DNA from: Fusarium oxysporum f. sp. lycopersici 4287
Lineage: Eukaryota; Ascomycota; Sordariomycetes; Hypocreales; Nectriaceae
DNA: 64,000 nt
NCBI RefSeq assembly: GCF_000149955.1
Contig: NC_030991.1
Location: 902,943-966,942 of the forward strand
Direction of reading: 5' to 3'
Within the stretch, counting starts at the first letter, position 1. The number at the start of each line of letters is the position of its first letter. The notes beneath the pieces were generated by a model. That model saw nothing but the letters and a program-made list of their open reading frames with translations. It did not search any database and was not told the origin of the DNA. The position numbers and the translations under genes are program-made. Below are positions 19,525 to 29,545 of this stretch, one piece after another.

Positions 19525-21382
19525 ACGTATTTCCCCACCACCCCGTACACCCCTAGACCCCGCACACCTGTGATAACCTCACATCGGGATCTGTAGATGA
19601 CTGCAATCAATTATATAACAACAAGTATTTATTCAATTAAGCTAAGATTTTGGATACTGATTAAAGAACGTCCTCTCAATTGTTAGTGTTTTTGGCGTCT
19701 TTTTTCTCCGTAGTCTTCGTCTGTTTTCCTCAATCTGATGTAAGACATTCCTTTCGGCTTGATCTCATGCTGTGATGATCTGTTCAATCTCAGGAAAAGC
19801 TTGGTTAGGGTCAAATTGAACGGGGACTCGACCTGTAGGAGCCTTTGCGGCTGCTGACGCTTTAAGAACAGCTTTTTCCTCTTCCAGGCGCTGTATTTGA
19901 CTGTTCTTGTTATCAATAGACTTCATCGCCTTCTTCAGGATACATTTGAAGTCGCGAATTGACGGATTTCCGTCTTTTTGAGCCTCTTGGAGCTGTTTTT
20001 CAATATCATGACTTCCTTGAGGCGTTCCCCACACGGTCTCGGAAGTGACTTGCACCTTCCTTGGTGTTGTAGGCCCTTGAAATGACTTGCGTTTCTTCTC
20101 TTTGGGCTTCAAAGACTTCAACGCCTTCTGTATATTGATTGGGAAGAGACCAGTGGCTAAAAAGCCACTCATTATGTTCCTCCGAGTCAGGGCTTTCCGG
20201 GAAGCCTCTTCATAAGCTTTTAGGAATAGTTGTTGCTGATGTGGTGAGGTCGCTTCGTATGACGCCCAAAATCGGGTTAATTGGCGATAGTACCGTTTTA
20301 ACGGTCCAAATACCGCAACATCGAGCGGCTGTGTAATATGTGAAGAATGTGAGGGTAACCAAGAGAGCCAAATCTTGTTCAACCAAGCCTTTTTCATCAA
20401 TTCTGCTGTTATGTGTGACTTATGCTGGTCTATGACTAAAAGTCTCCATTGGGACGGGTCTGACGGCGTAGTCTCAGGTATAAATACCTCCATAAACCAT
20501 TTGAGGAAGATATCAGCGTTGGACCAGCCCGAAGAACTCGTAGTATACTTCCAATCAGGGAAAACGCTCGGAAACCACTGTCCTTGGAGGTTTTCTCCCT
20601 TAAAAACGACCGTCGGGGTGAGACGACGACCGTCTGCTGATATAGACTCCAATATCGAGCTCCAAGTCGAATTATCTGACTTTATACGCTCTGAACTAGG
20701 AGTCATGACGGTCCCGGCCACAGTCCCGCCGTTGGTTTCCCCCAGTTGGACCCCAGTCTCGTCTACGCTATACGAATTTGACCGCAAGATCTTCTTGGAC
20801 TCGACAACATAGCTGAGACCGTTATAGTACTCCGTAAGCATCTCCTCTGTGACGCAACGCTTCCCTGCAGCATCTATGACTCTCGATGGCTTCATTTCTA
20901 TTGTCTCATGGCGTGATACGAATCTGTCGACCCAGTTCTTGCCAATATACGAGACGTCCCCGTTGACGGCGGACAAGGCTTGTGCAAAGTCGTGTATTTC
21001 CTGCCTTGTCAGAGGCTGAAAAGCGCGCTCTCTTTCGATAATATAGTTAACAAGGTCATCCTCCTGCATGACTGTTAGCGACAGGTCTTTCTGATGTGCC
21101 GTTCTGATGTCTTGGCCGCCGGCGCATCGATCTTTCAAAGTCGACAGTTTAATCGAATGCTTTCGCGCCGAAGCTCGTAAACCTATCAAATTTTGGTCCT
21201 CTACTGCTAATTGCATCCTATATTCATAATCTGACACTTGCGAATTCATTTCCGTTGACAGAAAAAAAAAAGGATTTAATTTGAATTTTACAGAAGAGAG
21301 TGAAGTGGCTTGTTGTGATGACGCGTCGATGGTGTTGAGGTGTGCGGGGTCTAGGGGTGTACGGGGTGGTGGGGAAATACGT
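19525..21382 (-). mobile_element. Complete Fot/pogo-like DNA transposon, 1,858 bp
   Basis: Perfect 45-bp terminal inverted repeats: left 19525-19569 (starts ACGTATTTCCCCACCACCCC) and right 21338-21382, its exact reverse complement. Flanked by TA at 19523-19524 and 21383-21384, the Tc1/mariner target duplication. Size matches fungal Fot elements (about 1.9 kb). Carries one intact transposase gene, so it is a candidate autonomous and recent copy. Confidence 0.92.
19765..21249 (-). CDS. Pogo/Fot-type transposase, intact
   Basis: 494 aa, ATG start, no introns. N-terminal psq-type helix-turn-helix ('YRMQLAVEDQNLIGLRASAR'), then CENP-B-type DNA-binding ('LTRQEIHDFAQAL', 'IGKNWVDRFVSRH'), then a DDE_1 core with the three acidic residues in 'YSVDETGVQLGE', 'LLVIDQHKSHIT' and 'ITQPLDVAVFGPLKRYY'. 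C-terminal coiled coil ('KNSQIQRLEEEKAVLK'). Catalyses cut-and-paste transposition at TA. No stops or frameshifts, unlike every other transposase in the window. Confidence 0.95.
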   Translation of the reverse strand: MNSQVSDYEYRMQLAVEDQNLIGLRASARKHSIKLSTLKDRCAGGQDIRTAHQKDLSLTVMQEDDLVNYIIERERAFQPLTRQEIHDFAQALSAVNGDVSYIGKNWVDRFVSRHETIEMKPSRVIDAAGKRCVTEEMLTEYYNGLSYVVESKKILRSNSYSVDETGVQLGETNGGTVAGTVMTPSSERIKSDNSTWSSILESISADGRRLTPTVVFKGENLQGQWFPSVFPDWKYTTSSSGWSNADIFLKWFMEVFIPETTPSDPSQWRLLVIDQHKSHITAELMKKAWLNKIWLSWLPSHSSHITQPLDVAVFGPLKRYYRQLTRFWASYEATSPHQQQLFLKAYEEASRKALTRRNIMSGFLATGLFPINIQKALKSLKPKEKKRKSFQGPTTPRKVQVTSETVWGTPQGSHDIEKQLQEAQKDGNPSIRDFKCILKKAMKSIDNKNSQIQRLEEEKAVLKASAAAKAPTGRVPVQFDPNQAFPEIEQIITA

Positions 21383-21384
21383 TA

Positions 21385-22047
21385 AATGTCTCGTGGTCAG
21401 GCTGAATAGCTGTTCTCCCGCCCAAAACACGAACAACTTATTGACGCAGCCCGCAAGCACTCTACCCAAAGTCAAATGGACCCAGTTATCTTTAATTTCG
21501 ATCACCCAAAGGATATATACCCCACCTTACAAAGATGCAGCGTCGCAAGCGTCGGAACAAGCACGACTCTCCATCTAGCTCCTCTACAACAATTGGCCGA
21601 ACGTCTGGCTGTTTCAAACATGGCTCTCCAGAACACAGAGTATGCATGTTGGCACTTCTGATAAACGAGAATCCGATATTGAGAAAGAAGCATAAACGGG
21701 TATAGGGTTGGAAGGGCCGAGCTCCGTTATAGGCTTGAGTGCCATGGTCTGACGGATATTCTTGAAACAAGGTAAAAAAATAGATTGTTGGTTAGATCCC
21801 ACATTCATTGTGATAGACGTTGATAAATAGGATTTAAAGCTATTACCTTGTCCATGGCGCTCTGTCTCGCGGTGTCTGCCGTTTGTGATTGTTTATTCAC
21901 GTCGTTGGGGTCGCAAATGATCCAGTAGCGCGCATGCTTTCTCTCTGCCATCCATGTCTGTAACTTCACCTCAGTCTGCCTGCCCAGAGTCGATCCTGCG
22001 GACGATATCTAACGCTTATACATTTCCTTAGCTGAACATCGGTTCCC
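21385..22047. other. Intergenic, no gene seen
   Basis: Overlapping short frames at 21492-21808 have no protein features. Confidence 0.5.
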
Positions 22048-23096
22048 TCATAAAGCGCCGGATTCTGGATTATGAACCGCCGGGTTTCCATCTGGCCAAA
22101 GTGCAGGATCGATATTGTCTAACCACTCGCCGTCAAACGACTCTTGCGAAGCACTAGTAGTATTGAGCTTCCCAGGATAGTGGGGCGAATGATGGGTGTG
22201 TTTGTCATCAACAGTAGAACTCGGCATGTTCAGTTGTTGCATGTCGTTATTCGACAAAGAATCGTATTCGTCTGATTGGGGTGCTGTAGGCGTCGCCGGC
22301 CCGGGATCCTGGGTGGCTGGAGCGTAGCGTTTCTGTATCTCTCGGCGAGCCATGTCACGGAGACTGTTATGCTTGGCTACAATCTCTTGGAATTTTTCAA
22401 AATCTTCGGGAATCGGTTGGGGAGATGAGGGTCGTCGCTCTCTGTTTTCGGATACTGGGATCGTCTCTTCTGTTCCTTCGTCACCCTCTTCCGTAATTAC
22501 TTTCCCTTCGTTATCAACTGACGGGTGTAGCCGCCCAGTCTCTAATGGCTGGCGGAAGTCTCTCCCTGTCGTTACGCGTTTAAAAGCGTATTGAGTATCC
22601 CGAACGTCGCTCGCACACGCCGTATTTTGAAGAGTTGTTTGCTTTGTGTCCCAGTGCTTGCGTCTTTTGCTCCCACAACCGTTGTGATTGGGTACACTTC
22701 CTTCATTGCCTTCGGAGATAGCCGATATCAACTCACGACTGTCCAGCTATGGCTGCCATGTGCCGAAATGACGCACTCATACAGTCCGTTCCACGGTCAG
22801 CTGTAGAAACAGCTGAAAGGAACAGATCAAGTTGTTCAAGTGAATCAGACACAAGCAATTCATCTCTCAAAGTTTGGATGTTTTGCAGTACGCAAAGGTT
22901 GCTTTCAATGCTCTGACTTCTGCAATCACTCTACATTTCCATGATTCCATGAATGGCGGTTCCAATCGGCGTTAGCTCTGAGGAATTGCCGTAAGAGTTG
23001 GTCGTTGACGGCGTTTTCAGTAACAGATAAGAGGGTCGAGGCGTTGCTCATTTGATTGTTGAAGTAGCCTTGAGGCTGGTGTTCGTTGTTATTCAT
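22048..23096 (-). pseudogene. Hypothetical protein gene with frame breaks
   Basis: An ATG at 23096 opens 'MNNNEHQPQGYFNNQMSNAS' and continues 'TLLSVTENAVNDQLL'. A second segment (about 22745-22905, another frame) reads 'NLCVLQNIQTLRDELLVSD' and 'STADRGTDCM'. A third, 22048-22731, carries a serine/proline-rich region, 'PIPEDFEKFQEIVAKHNSLRD' and a C-terminus 'DGEWLDNIDPALWPDGN', which resembles an acidic activation region. The joins need either unusual short introns or 1-2 nt indels near 22915 and 22740. No known domain. Could be a live gene with introns I could not place. Confidence 0.45.
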
Positions 23097-23704
23097 CTAC
23101 ACTTTGTGGGCCAAAAGTGGACTTGTGGTAAATATCGTTATGCCTAAACCGAGGTAACCGAGAAACCGTAGCCCTACCATCGTTTTGCAGCGACGGGCCT
23201 AGATGATGAAAGCCCGCTTTGGTCAATGACGTGATAGGAATACTTACTTCTGTATATCCTTGGCAGGGATGCGATAGGCGGTTGGGCTCTCATGATTAAT
23301 AGCCGCTATTTGAGCGATAATTTGGTGCTGGAAATGCACTGCTTATGCTAAGACGATTCCTGCCCGGGATAAATCTCTAGAAATGTTTCAGCCCTCCTCA
23401 ATGAGGTTGAAAATAAATTAGCTCTTGCCAGACTTGCCAAGTCTGACTTGGCAGTTGGGCAAACTCCTCGACACCCTGCATGGCTAGACCGGGCTGCTTT
23501 GGTACCTTCAAAGATCCTCAAGCTTCTTGCATCCCGCTGTAGGGTCAGGGTACGTAGTACGGAAATACGATCACGGCGCAACCGCATGCTTAGCAGACGA
23601 AACTGAGTCAACTGTCACAGTAGTGGGCCTCTTACAGGGTTGGACGGAACGACCGCTCTGCTGCGGTGTAAACCTAAAGGATGATTGCTCCTGGTTTTGC
23701 TCCT
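23097..23704. other. Intergenic, downstream region of DSN1
   Basis: No gene recognised between the start of the hypothetical gene and the stop codon of DSN1. Confidence 0.5.
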
Positions 23705-25252
23705 TCACCCGCCTCCTTCAGGTAGAATATTCCCTAGGCTCCTTAGAACCTCGATGACTGGCATGTCCTTTGTTCCTGCCCTCGCCTTCTCCCGCTCCTC
23801 ACGTTGTCGAAGTCGTAGGGCACTAACACTAAGGACCTTATCCGCTTCTTTGCCCGCAACCAGAATCCGCTGCTCGAGCCTGTGAACGTTGTCGGCAAGT
23901 TGGTCGACCTGAAACTCGAGTGACGACTGAATAGTCCGCAACCTTGATTCTGTCTCAGACCGAACAGCGTCGAATGATGCTGTCTCGTCTGCCAGGAATC
24001 CTCTGATCTTGCCTTCGTCGGGATCTAATAGATCAAAGTCTGGTAGAACAATACGCCCAGTCTCGCCTTCGGAGAAGAGAGGCGATTGCTCAGGCGGTGA
24101 TTTTCGTATTGCTTGCCATGCCTTCTTCTCATCTTGTAATCTTTTGATGTTGATTACCAGTTTGGCCAGTTTCTCGTCCAACTCCATGTTTCTGGGGTTG
24201 GGCCTCAACACTACGGGAACTTTTGGCGCGTCATCTTCTCGACTAAACCAGTCTGAGAGCTCAGATCGAGCCGCAAAGTCTTTTAGCAGTTGGTCTTGAA
24301 TAGCACGAGCACCAAAAATAGCATTAGAATTCGGTGTGCCATGAGGAGGCTCCCTTGCCAGAGCGCGCTCGCAACACCAGGTCAACAGTTGTTTCATACG
24401 CCGAGGCTCTGTCAAGCCTTCGGCTTCAATGTGTTTGTAAAAATCCGCCGGGTTGACCTCCCAGTGGGGTATTGCTGTTTGGCCGTTCTCGATCAAAGAG
24501 CTCGCCCTTCTTCCACGGTTACCCAAACTGCTCCGCCTGTTGCTATTGCCCCCCTTCTTCCGCATCTCCTTGTTTCTGTTAATGATGGGCGTATCACTCA
24601 TAGGCAGAGCAATTGTGGCTGACTGCACAGGCGGTTTACGTTGCGGCGATTTATTCCAGTCCGGAGGCGGTCTAGGAGGTTTTGCGCGGGATCCGCGTTT
24701 CTTAGGCGCTTCCTTGACATGGGAAGTTGGCGCTGCTTCAGGTACTGGTTCTGGTTGGGGTTTAGGCTCGGGTTCTGGTATGGATGCTGGTGCTGGTTGA
24801 GGAGCTTCTTCCCCCTGTGCTTCCCCAGATCGTCTCGTGCTCCTCCTGGTTGATGGTCTCTTAGGGACGTTGATTTCTCGCTCAACCGACGCGTTAACAC
24901 TCGCTTTTTGCCCGCTGATCTTCCTCGTCGCGTTCGTTTCTTTCTCGGGCGGCTCCTCTTCCACAATCGTTCCATTAGTCGTCGGTGCCTTAGCAGCGCG
25001 TTGCTTCGCCGCAGGTCGTCCATTTGTAGGCTTCTTCACTGGTTCCGCCTTTGGCTCTGGCACTGCTTCCGGCTTCGGTTCATCTGTCTTGTCCGTCTTA
25101 ATTCTCTTCGATTTTCGCACAAATACGAAGTCAGCGTCGTGCTCATAATCTGTCGCCGCCGCTGCAGCGAGACGCTTGCTCAACCGTCGCCCGTGCTCGT
25201 TGCTCATGCTAATTACTGGAAGCGGCCGCCGAGTCGTCACTAGAGTAGTCAT
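23705..25252 (-). CDS. DSN1: Kinetochore protein Dsn1/Mis13 (MIS12 complex subunit)
   Basis: Intact, intronless, 515 aa; a second Met at residue 16 ('MSNEHGRRLSKRL') could be the real start. Residues 1-260 are disordered: nuclear-signal-like 'RKSKRIKTDK', many K/E/P tracts and a PEPEPKPQPEP repeat. From about residue 260 the MIS13 domain is clear: 'HWEVNPADFYKHIEAEGL', 'RRMKQLLTWCCERALARE', 'ARAIQDQLLKDF' and 'SELSDWFSRED', then a coiled coil ('KLAKLVINIKRLQDEKKAW') and a helical C-terminus with 'LEFQVDQLADNVHRLEQRI' and 'LRLRQREEREKARAGTKD'. Dsn1 is the MIS12-complex subunit that links inner centromere (CENP-C/CENP-T) to Ndc80, and is essential and normally single copy. Finding it in TE-rich DNA raises the question of an accessory second copy. 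A ~167-bp repeat sits in its promoter. Confidence 0.88.
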   Translation of the reverse strand: MTTLVTTRRPLPVISMSNEHGRRLSKRLAAAAATDYEHDADFVFVRKSKRIKTDKTDEPKPEAVPEPKAEPVKKPTNGRPAAKQRAAKAPTTNGTIVEEEPPEKETNATRKISGQKASVNASVEREINVPKRPSTRRSTRRSGEAQGEEAPQPAPASIPEPEPKPQPEPVPEAAPTSHVKEAPKKRGSRAKPPRPPPDWNKSPQRKPPVQSATIALPMSDTPIINRNKEMRKKGGNSNRRSSLGNRGRRASSLIENGQTAIPHWEVNPADFYKHIEAEGLTEPRRMKQLLTWCCERALAREPPHGTPNSNAIFGARAIQDQLLKDFAARSELSDWFSREDDAPKVPVVLRPNPRNMELDEKLAKLVINIKRLQDEKKAWQAIRKSPPEQSPLFSEGETGRIVLPDFDLLDPDEGKIRGFLADETASFDAVRSETESRLRTIQSSLEFQVDQLADNVHRLEQRILVAGKEADKVLSVSALRLRQREEREKARAGTKDMPVIEVLRSLGNILPEGGG

Positions 25253-25358
25253 GGGTGGCGCATTCGGGACCGTTGACGATGTGGTTTTAGATTCCCGAGG
25301 TCATGATGCCGGGAAGTTGTCGGTGCGGTGCGGTACGGTCGGTGGTGGACGCGCTGAA

Positions 25359-25525
25359 ACTGTCGCGTAGGGTCAAAGAGGCGCGTCGCGTTGTGGTTTA
25401 CGTGTTCTCAATGATTAAAAAATGCTGTTCAACACGCTCAAATGCTGTTGCAATGCAATTCGTGATGTCGGTCAGTTTGCGGCTTCGTCGATGGAGGTTT
25501 GCGGTTCGCGACGTGATGCGCGAAC
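25359..25525 (+). repeat. ~167-bp duplicated segment, copy A (DSN1 promoter)
   Basis: Starts ACTGTCGCGTAGGGTCAAAG and ends at the hairpin CGGTTCGCG-N8-CGCGAACCG. Copy B at 33121-33288 is in the same orientation with roughly 10-15 differences. Lies 107-273 nt upstream of the DSN1 start. Confidence 0.85.
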
Positions 25526-26002
25526 CGGGGTCGAGCAAGGACCCATACTTTTGCTTACACAGGCCAACCACGGTGTCATCTCCACTACAACGCTCTGATT
25601 GGATAAGACAGGTGACTAAATACACCATCATTGGCTGATTGGAAACGATGAGGATGGGGTTTTTGAATGTAAAACTATGTCAGTTATAGAACATATTTGT
25701 GTAGGTATTAATCTGTAAGGAATACTAATTCTATTTAGATGCATCTTCCGCATTTACTCATTACTTCTCCCGACGGTTCCAATTCTTGGTACTTTGTCTC
25801 TAGAATGAGGCGTGCCACTTGGTCCAACCAAACCGGGTAATTTCCCAATTGAGCTTGTTGCCCAGCCAATTATCGCCTCTACCCTGTCTCCAACTTGCCC
25901 CCTCTCCATTACGCAGTCACCTAATCACATCAACAAAGCGTGCCTCCATATCATTAGAATGGTATTATATTGACCATAAAAAGAAAGCCCACTTATGACA
26001 AT
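25526..26002. other. Intergenic, no gene seen
   Basis: Nothing recognised between the repeat and the LINE fragment. Confidence 0.5.
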
Positions 26003-27165
26003 CTACTGTATGTTAACCTCAATAGACTCTAGCTGAACCCCTCCCACATGAGTCTCCACCGCGTGGGAGATCCTCTCGGCGACGACCGATTCCAGCACCT
26101 TACCCAACGTGGCGAGAAGCGAGATCGGCCTCCACGCTTTCGCGATCGTATAATCATCTTTACCTGGCTTCTTGAGTGGGATGATTCGAGCGTGTCTCCA
26201 CTGGTCCGGTATCACGCCTTCCTCCAGTGATGCTTGGAAGATGGCGAGGACGTCGTGTTTCACCGAGGGCCAAACTTGCTTCCAGACGATCGCTGGTAAT
26301 CCATCTTCTCCTGGCGCCTTCCATGACTTTGTCGCCCATAGCTGACGTTCCATTTCCTCCAAAGTCAGGTTTGGCATCGTTACTGGGGTCTCTGTTGTCG
26401 GGGTCCTTCATCTTCGATGTTTTCTGGCAGTGGCGGGAAGAACTTGGCTAACAGTTCTTCGGCTTGCTCTTCATGGCTAGTTGTCGCTGTTCCATCTGCC
26501 TTAGCGAGCTGGGGTACCTTCCCAAAAGCTGCGTCGTCCCCTGATATCATGTACTTGGCTGCTTTCCAGATGTTGTCGTTATCCGCCAGAAACCCCTTCC
26601 AGTGAGTGTTCTTCCGTTGCCGTATGGCATCGTGGTATTGCTTCGCCGCAGCCTTTGCCGTATTTTCTAGATCTTTAGCATTCTGTCCCGCACGCCTTGC
26701 GGCTCGGGCTCGGTTTCTCCAGTATGTGTATACATGCCGCAGCTGTGTGAGGTCATGGGTCCACCGCCGCTTTGCATATGGCGACGGTTTGGCTCAGGGT
26801 GTCAATGCTTGGACTGCTTCCAGCACAGCCGACATTAACCTGTCCGTTTTCTGCTGCACTGTGTTTTCCACTGGCCTAGCTCTCAGCGTGTCTACAATCC
26901 TGCTATTGATCTCCTTCCAAGGTGCATTCTTGAACCGAAGTCTTTCTTCCTGTTTCGGCGCCGGGACTGAAATGTCAAACACAGTCTCTATCGTGCGATG
27001 CTCTGATCCGTGCTCCGTACCATGTATCGTGCATTTGATGTTTGCGTCTGCAAGCTCCTCGGAAGCCAGAACCAAGTCAGTGGTTGTCCCGTAGTCTCCA
27101 CGTCTTGTCTGGTTTCCAATTAATTGATATGCTGGGAAATTATATACCGCGCTGTAATGAATTAA
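26003..27165 (-). mobile_element. Tad-like LINE fragment (endonuclease end to early reverse transcriptase)
   Basis: Minus strand, 5' to 3': 'NQTRRGDYGTTTDLVLASEE' and 'HGSEHRTIETVFDISVP' are the end of the AP-endonuclease domain. The linker includes '[23 protein letters not shown]' and '[19 protein letters not shown]'. The reverse transcriptase begins with 'SWKAPGEDGLPAIVWKQVW', 'RHARIIPLKKPGKDDY' and 'AWRPISLLATLGKVLE'. Frameshifts occur at about 26,400 and 26,790. The element stops abruptly near 26,045, before the YxDD box. Loss of the 3' end is not the usual LINE truncation, so a later deletion or rearrangement is likely. Confidence 0.8.
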
Positions 27166-27468
27166 TGCATGCTGGTTTTATACATTTTACGCACTGTAAT
27201 GTCTACGACTCTGCCCCCTCTACTTTTTCTACGACCTAGCCGGGCTGGGTCGTTGCTGACTTATAGGTAGGCTCTCAAGAAGCTGCAAGCGAGGAATGTT
27301 AGTTCTGATTGAGACCATGGATACCAGCCGAAACAAGGATAATCCACAGGTCTGGCTGATTTTTGGGTCGGGCGAGGCCCTGTAAGTCTATAAAGAGACG
27401 ATTACCACCCACTGGTAAGAGGACGTTAATTATGGACTTAGATCACTCAGACACAACTCCACGACACC
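27166..27468. other. Intergenic, no gene seen
   Basis: Short gap between the LINE fragment and the next plus-strand gene. Confidence 0.5.
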
Positions 27469-28362
27469 ATGGGATCAAATCTAGGCTGGGGCTTACTCAA
27501 ACCGGGGCAAACTGAACTCTTCATCACATCCAGCTCTGAGTGGAAACTGGTTGGAGAAAGGTAACTACTAAAGGGCAACATGTCTATATTACAAGATCTA
27601 ACTATGAATTTAGCTGTTACGAGAAAGTCGAGCCTTTCAAATACGAAACCAGCGATGCAGACACTGAGAGGCATCGGCTTTCTTCTTTATTTACTATCCG
27701 GTATACTATGAGTAAGTCCTCAATTGAAGCTGGGGTTGACAAGAAGACCTGACAAAAGCAGACACCAAGACCAAGGAGAGAACAGTTATCGTAGATCTAA
27801 TATCCCCAAATCTCCAATTCATGATGGAAAAGGCACTCTATGGCGTTGAAACCGCAGACTTCAGGGAGCCTGTTACTTTGGTAAGTGAATCCATCTTGTA
27901 ATAGTCACAATTAATAACGACTGCAAGGTTAATTTCAAGACGTTATTCCATAAGCGCACGCAACTGAGGATGTTCCGCGATGTCCACTCTGACCATATAA
28001 CAGCCTTCTTATTGGATAAGGAGCATTTTAGGTGCTTCATTAGGATCTTTGAGGACTTATGCGAAGATCTAGATAATAGGCTGGAAGCACTTGTCCGGTG
28101 TGATGAGATCACTTGGGAGTTTCTTCCAGAGTTATTTCTCCCTAGAACAAAGGTTCTAAGGAATGATGGAACAAATGATATCCAAGAAGAGGGGACTTGT
28201 CTTGATTTCGAGGAGACTATTGATAAAGAAGGTCTGAGATTCATTCGCCTGAGAATAAGTCTTGATCGAGGGGAGGATTGTTCGATTTTCATTCCAGAAT
28301 TCGACAGCAAAGTCGCCATTAGATCCCTTGAGGTCTACCCTAAGGACTTTATGGAGGACTAG
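27469..28362 (+). CDS. N-terminal part of an AAA+ ATPase-like protein, probably truncated
   Basis: Best gene model: exons 27469-27560, 27596-27711, 27762-27880 and 27928-28362. The last two introns (GTAAGT...AG, 50 and 47 nt) are good; the first (35 nt) is doubtful. The product includes 'TKERTVIVDLISPNLQFMM', 'VNFKTLFHKRTQLRMF', 'HFRCFIRIFEDLCEDLDNR' and 'ITWEFLPELFLPRTKVL'. This resembles the region (DUF7025-like) that precedes the ATPase core in large fungal AAA+ proteins. The frame stops at 'YPKDFMED' and no Walker A/B motifs follow in the next kilobase, so the ATPase half is missing. Either a decayed gene or a stand-alone small protein. Confidence 0.5.
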
Positions 28363-29545
28363 AACGGTTGACTCACCAATTCATTCCTTCCTGACCCGGG
28401 CTAGGACTACGTTTAAACATGCATACTCCGTCTTAACCTTGATTATCATAACCATGATGAGACAACTGTTGGTCATATGAGATCACCGTATTCTTAACTT
28501 CCAGTAGCTAGCTCCAGTTATAGTCCAAATGGATATTTGAATACTGATCTGTACTCGTCGACTGAAGTGGAGTTGTATTTCCACTCCTGGTATCATGTCG
28601 AGGCCCGCTGGATGTCTGCTATAACTTCACGAATATTCGCGTCACCTCCACCAATGGCGCATCCATTTGTCCGGGAAGGCATTTCGGTGCTCGCTGATCA
28701 CACTCCTAATCACGTACCAAAGACAAGTGCTTCGCCTCTTATCCATCTGATTTGGTGAAGGCAGTATCACACCAAGTGCTCGTAAGGGATTAAGATAAAA
28801 TAAGGCACAAAGGGGCTTCCGTTTCACTCATTCATCCTCATGCTTCCATAGATCACTTCGTAAAGCTCAGCAACGAAAGTTGGGCCATGCTTAACTTGGG
28901 GCACTGCTTATATCTGATAAGCTCAACTTGCAGTATTGACCTTGCTTCAAGTCTCATGGCATAATGGGAGTGCATTCATGTCCAAATTCTCGAAAAGGCT
29001 GCGAGCTATCCCATCCATTCGATTAGGACTATTCATAAAGGTGACTCATGAGAGGCACTACCGCCACTGCCACTGATGGAAATGGCCGTGCGATGTATCT
29101 TGATCTACCTATATGCCGTCCAAGCTAGATATCAAACAAAGTGGAAGGCTTAGGATGCACAACGGCCGTAGTGTATCAGATGCCTTCTATTCCAAGCACA
29201 GCCATACAGACAAGAGTACCCTCATAGGCTGTATGGTTACACTATCTAACGGCAATGTTCGGTAAGAGTGACAACGAACTCGCGTCCTGAGAATTCGGGA
29301 TCTCAGGTATGCTTCGACGCTGAAATTGACAACATCTTTTAGGTAGGATGTCTTATGTCGAGGCTAACTGAGTACATCGAAATGGTCAACTATACTCCAT
29401 TGATATTCGTTCAGAGCTCATTTACCTGTTACTATGAAAATGCTGACCTTTATGTTGGTATCTCACTCATTATACAACCAAGCTTGTTCTAAACCCAATA
29501 TAGATATTTGAGTACATATATATTGGATGATGCATTATGTGGGAC
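28363..29545. other. Intergenic, no gene seen
   Basis: About 1.2 kb without recognisable coding sequence; no ATPase motifs that would continue the preceding gene. Confidence 0.5.

Noticed and set aside
24460..24476. String resembling the mimp terminal repeat (CAGTGGGGTATTGC)
   Set aside because: It lies inside the DSN1 coding sequence, has no inverted partner nearby and differs from the mimp consensus. No SIX-type effector gene was seen.
24598..25148. Antisense and shifted open frames over the DSN1 N-terminus
   Set aside because: Arise from the low-complexity P/E/K-rich region; no independent start context or family.
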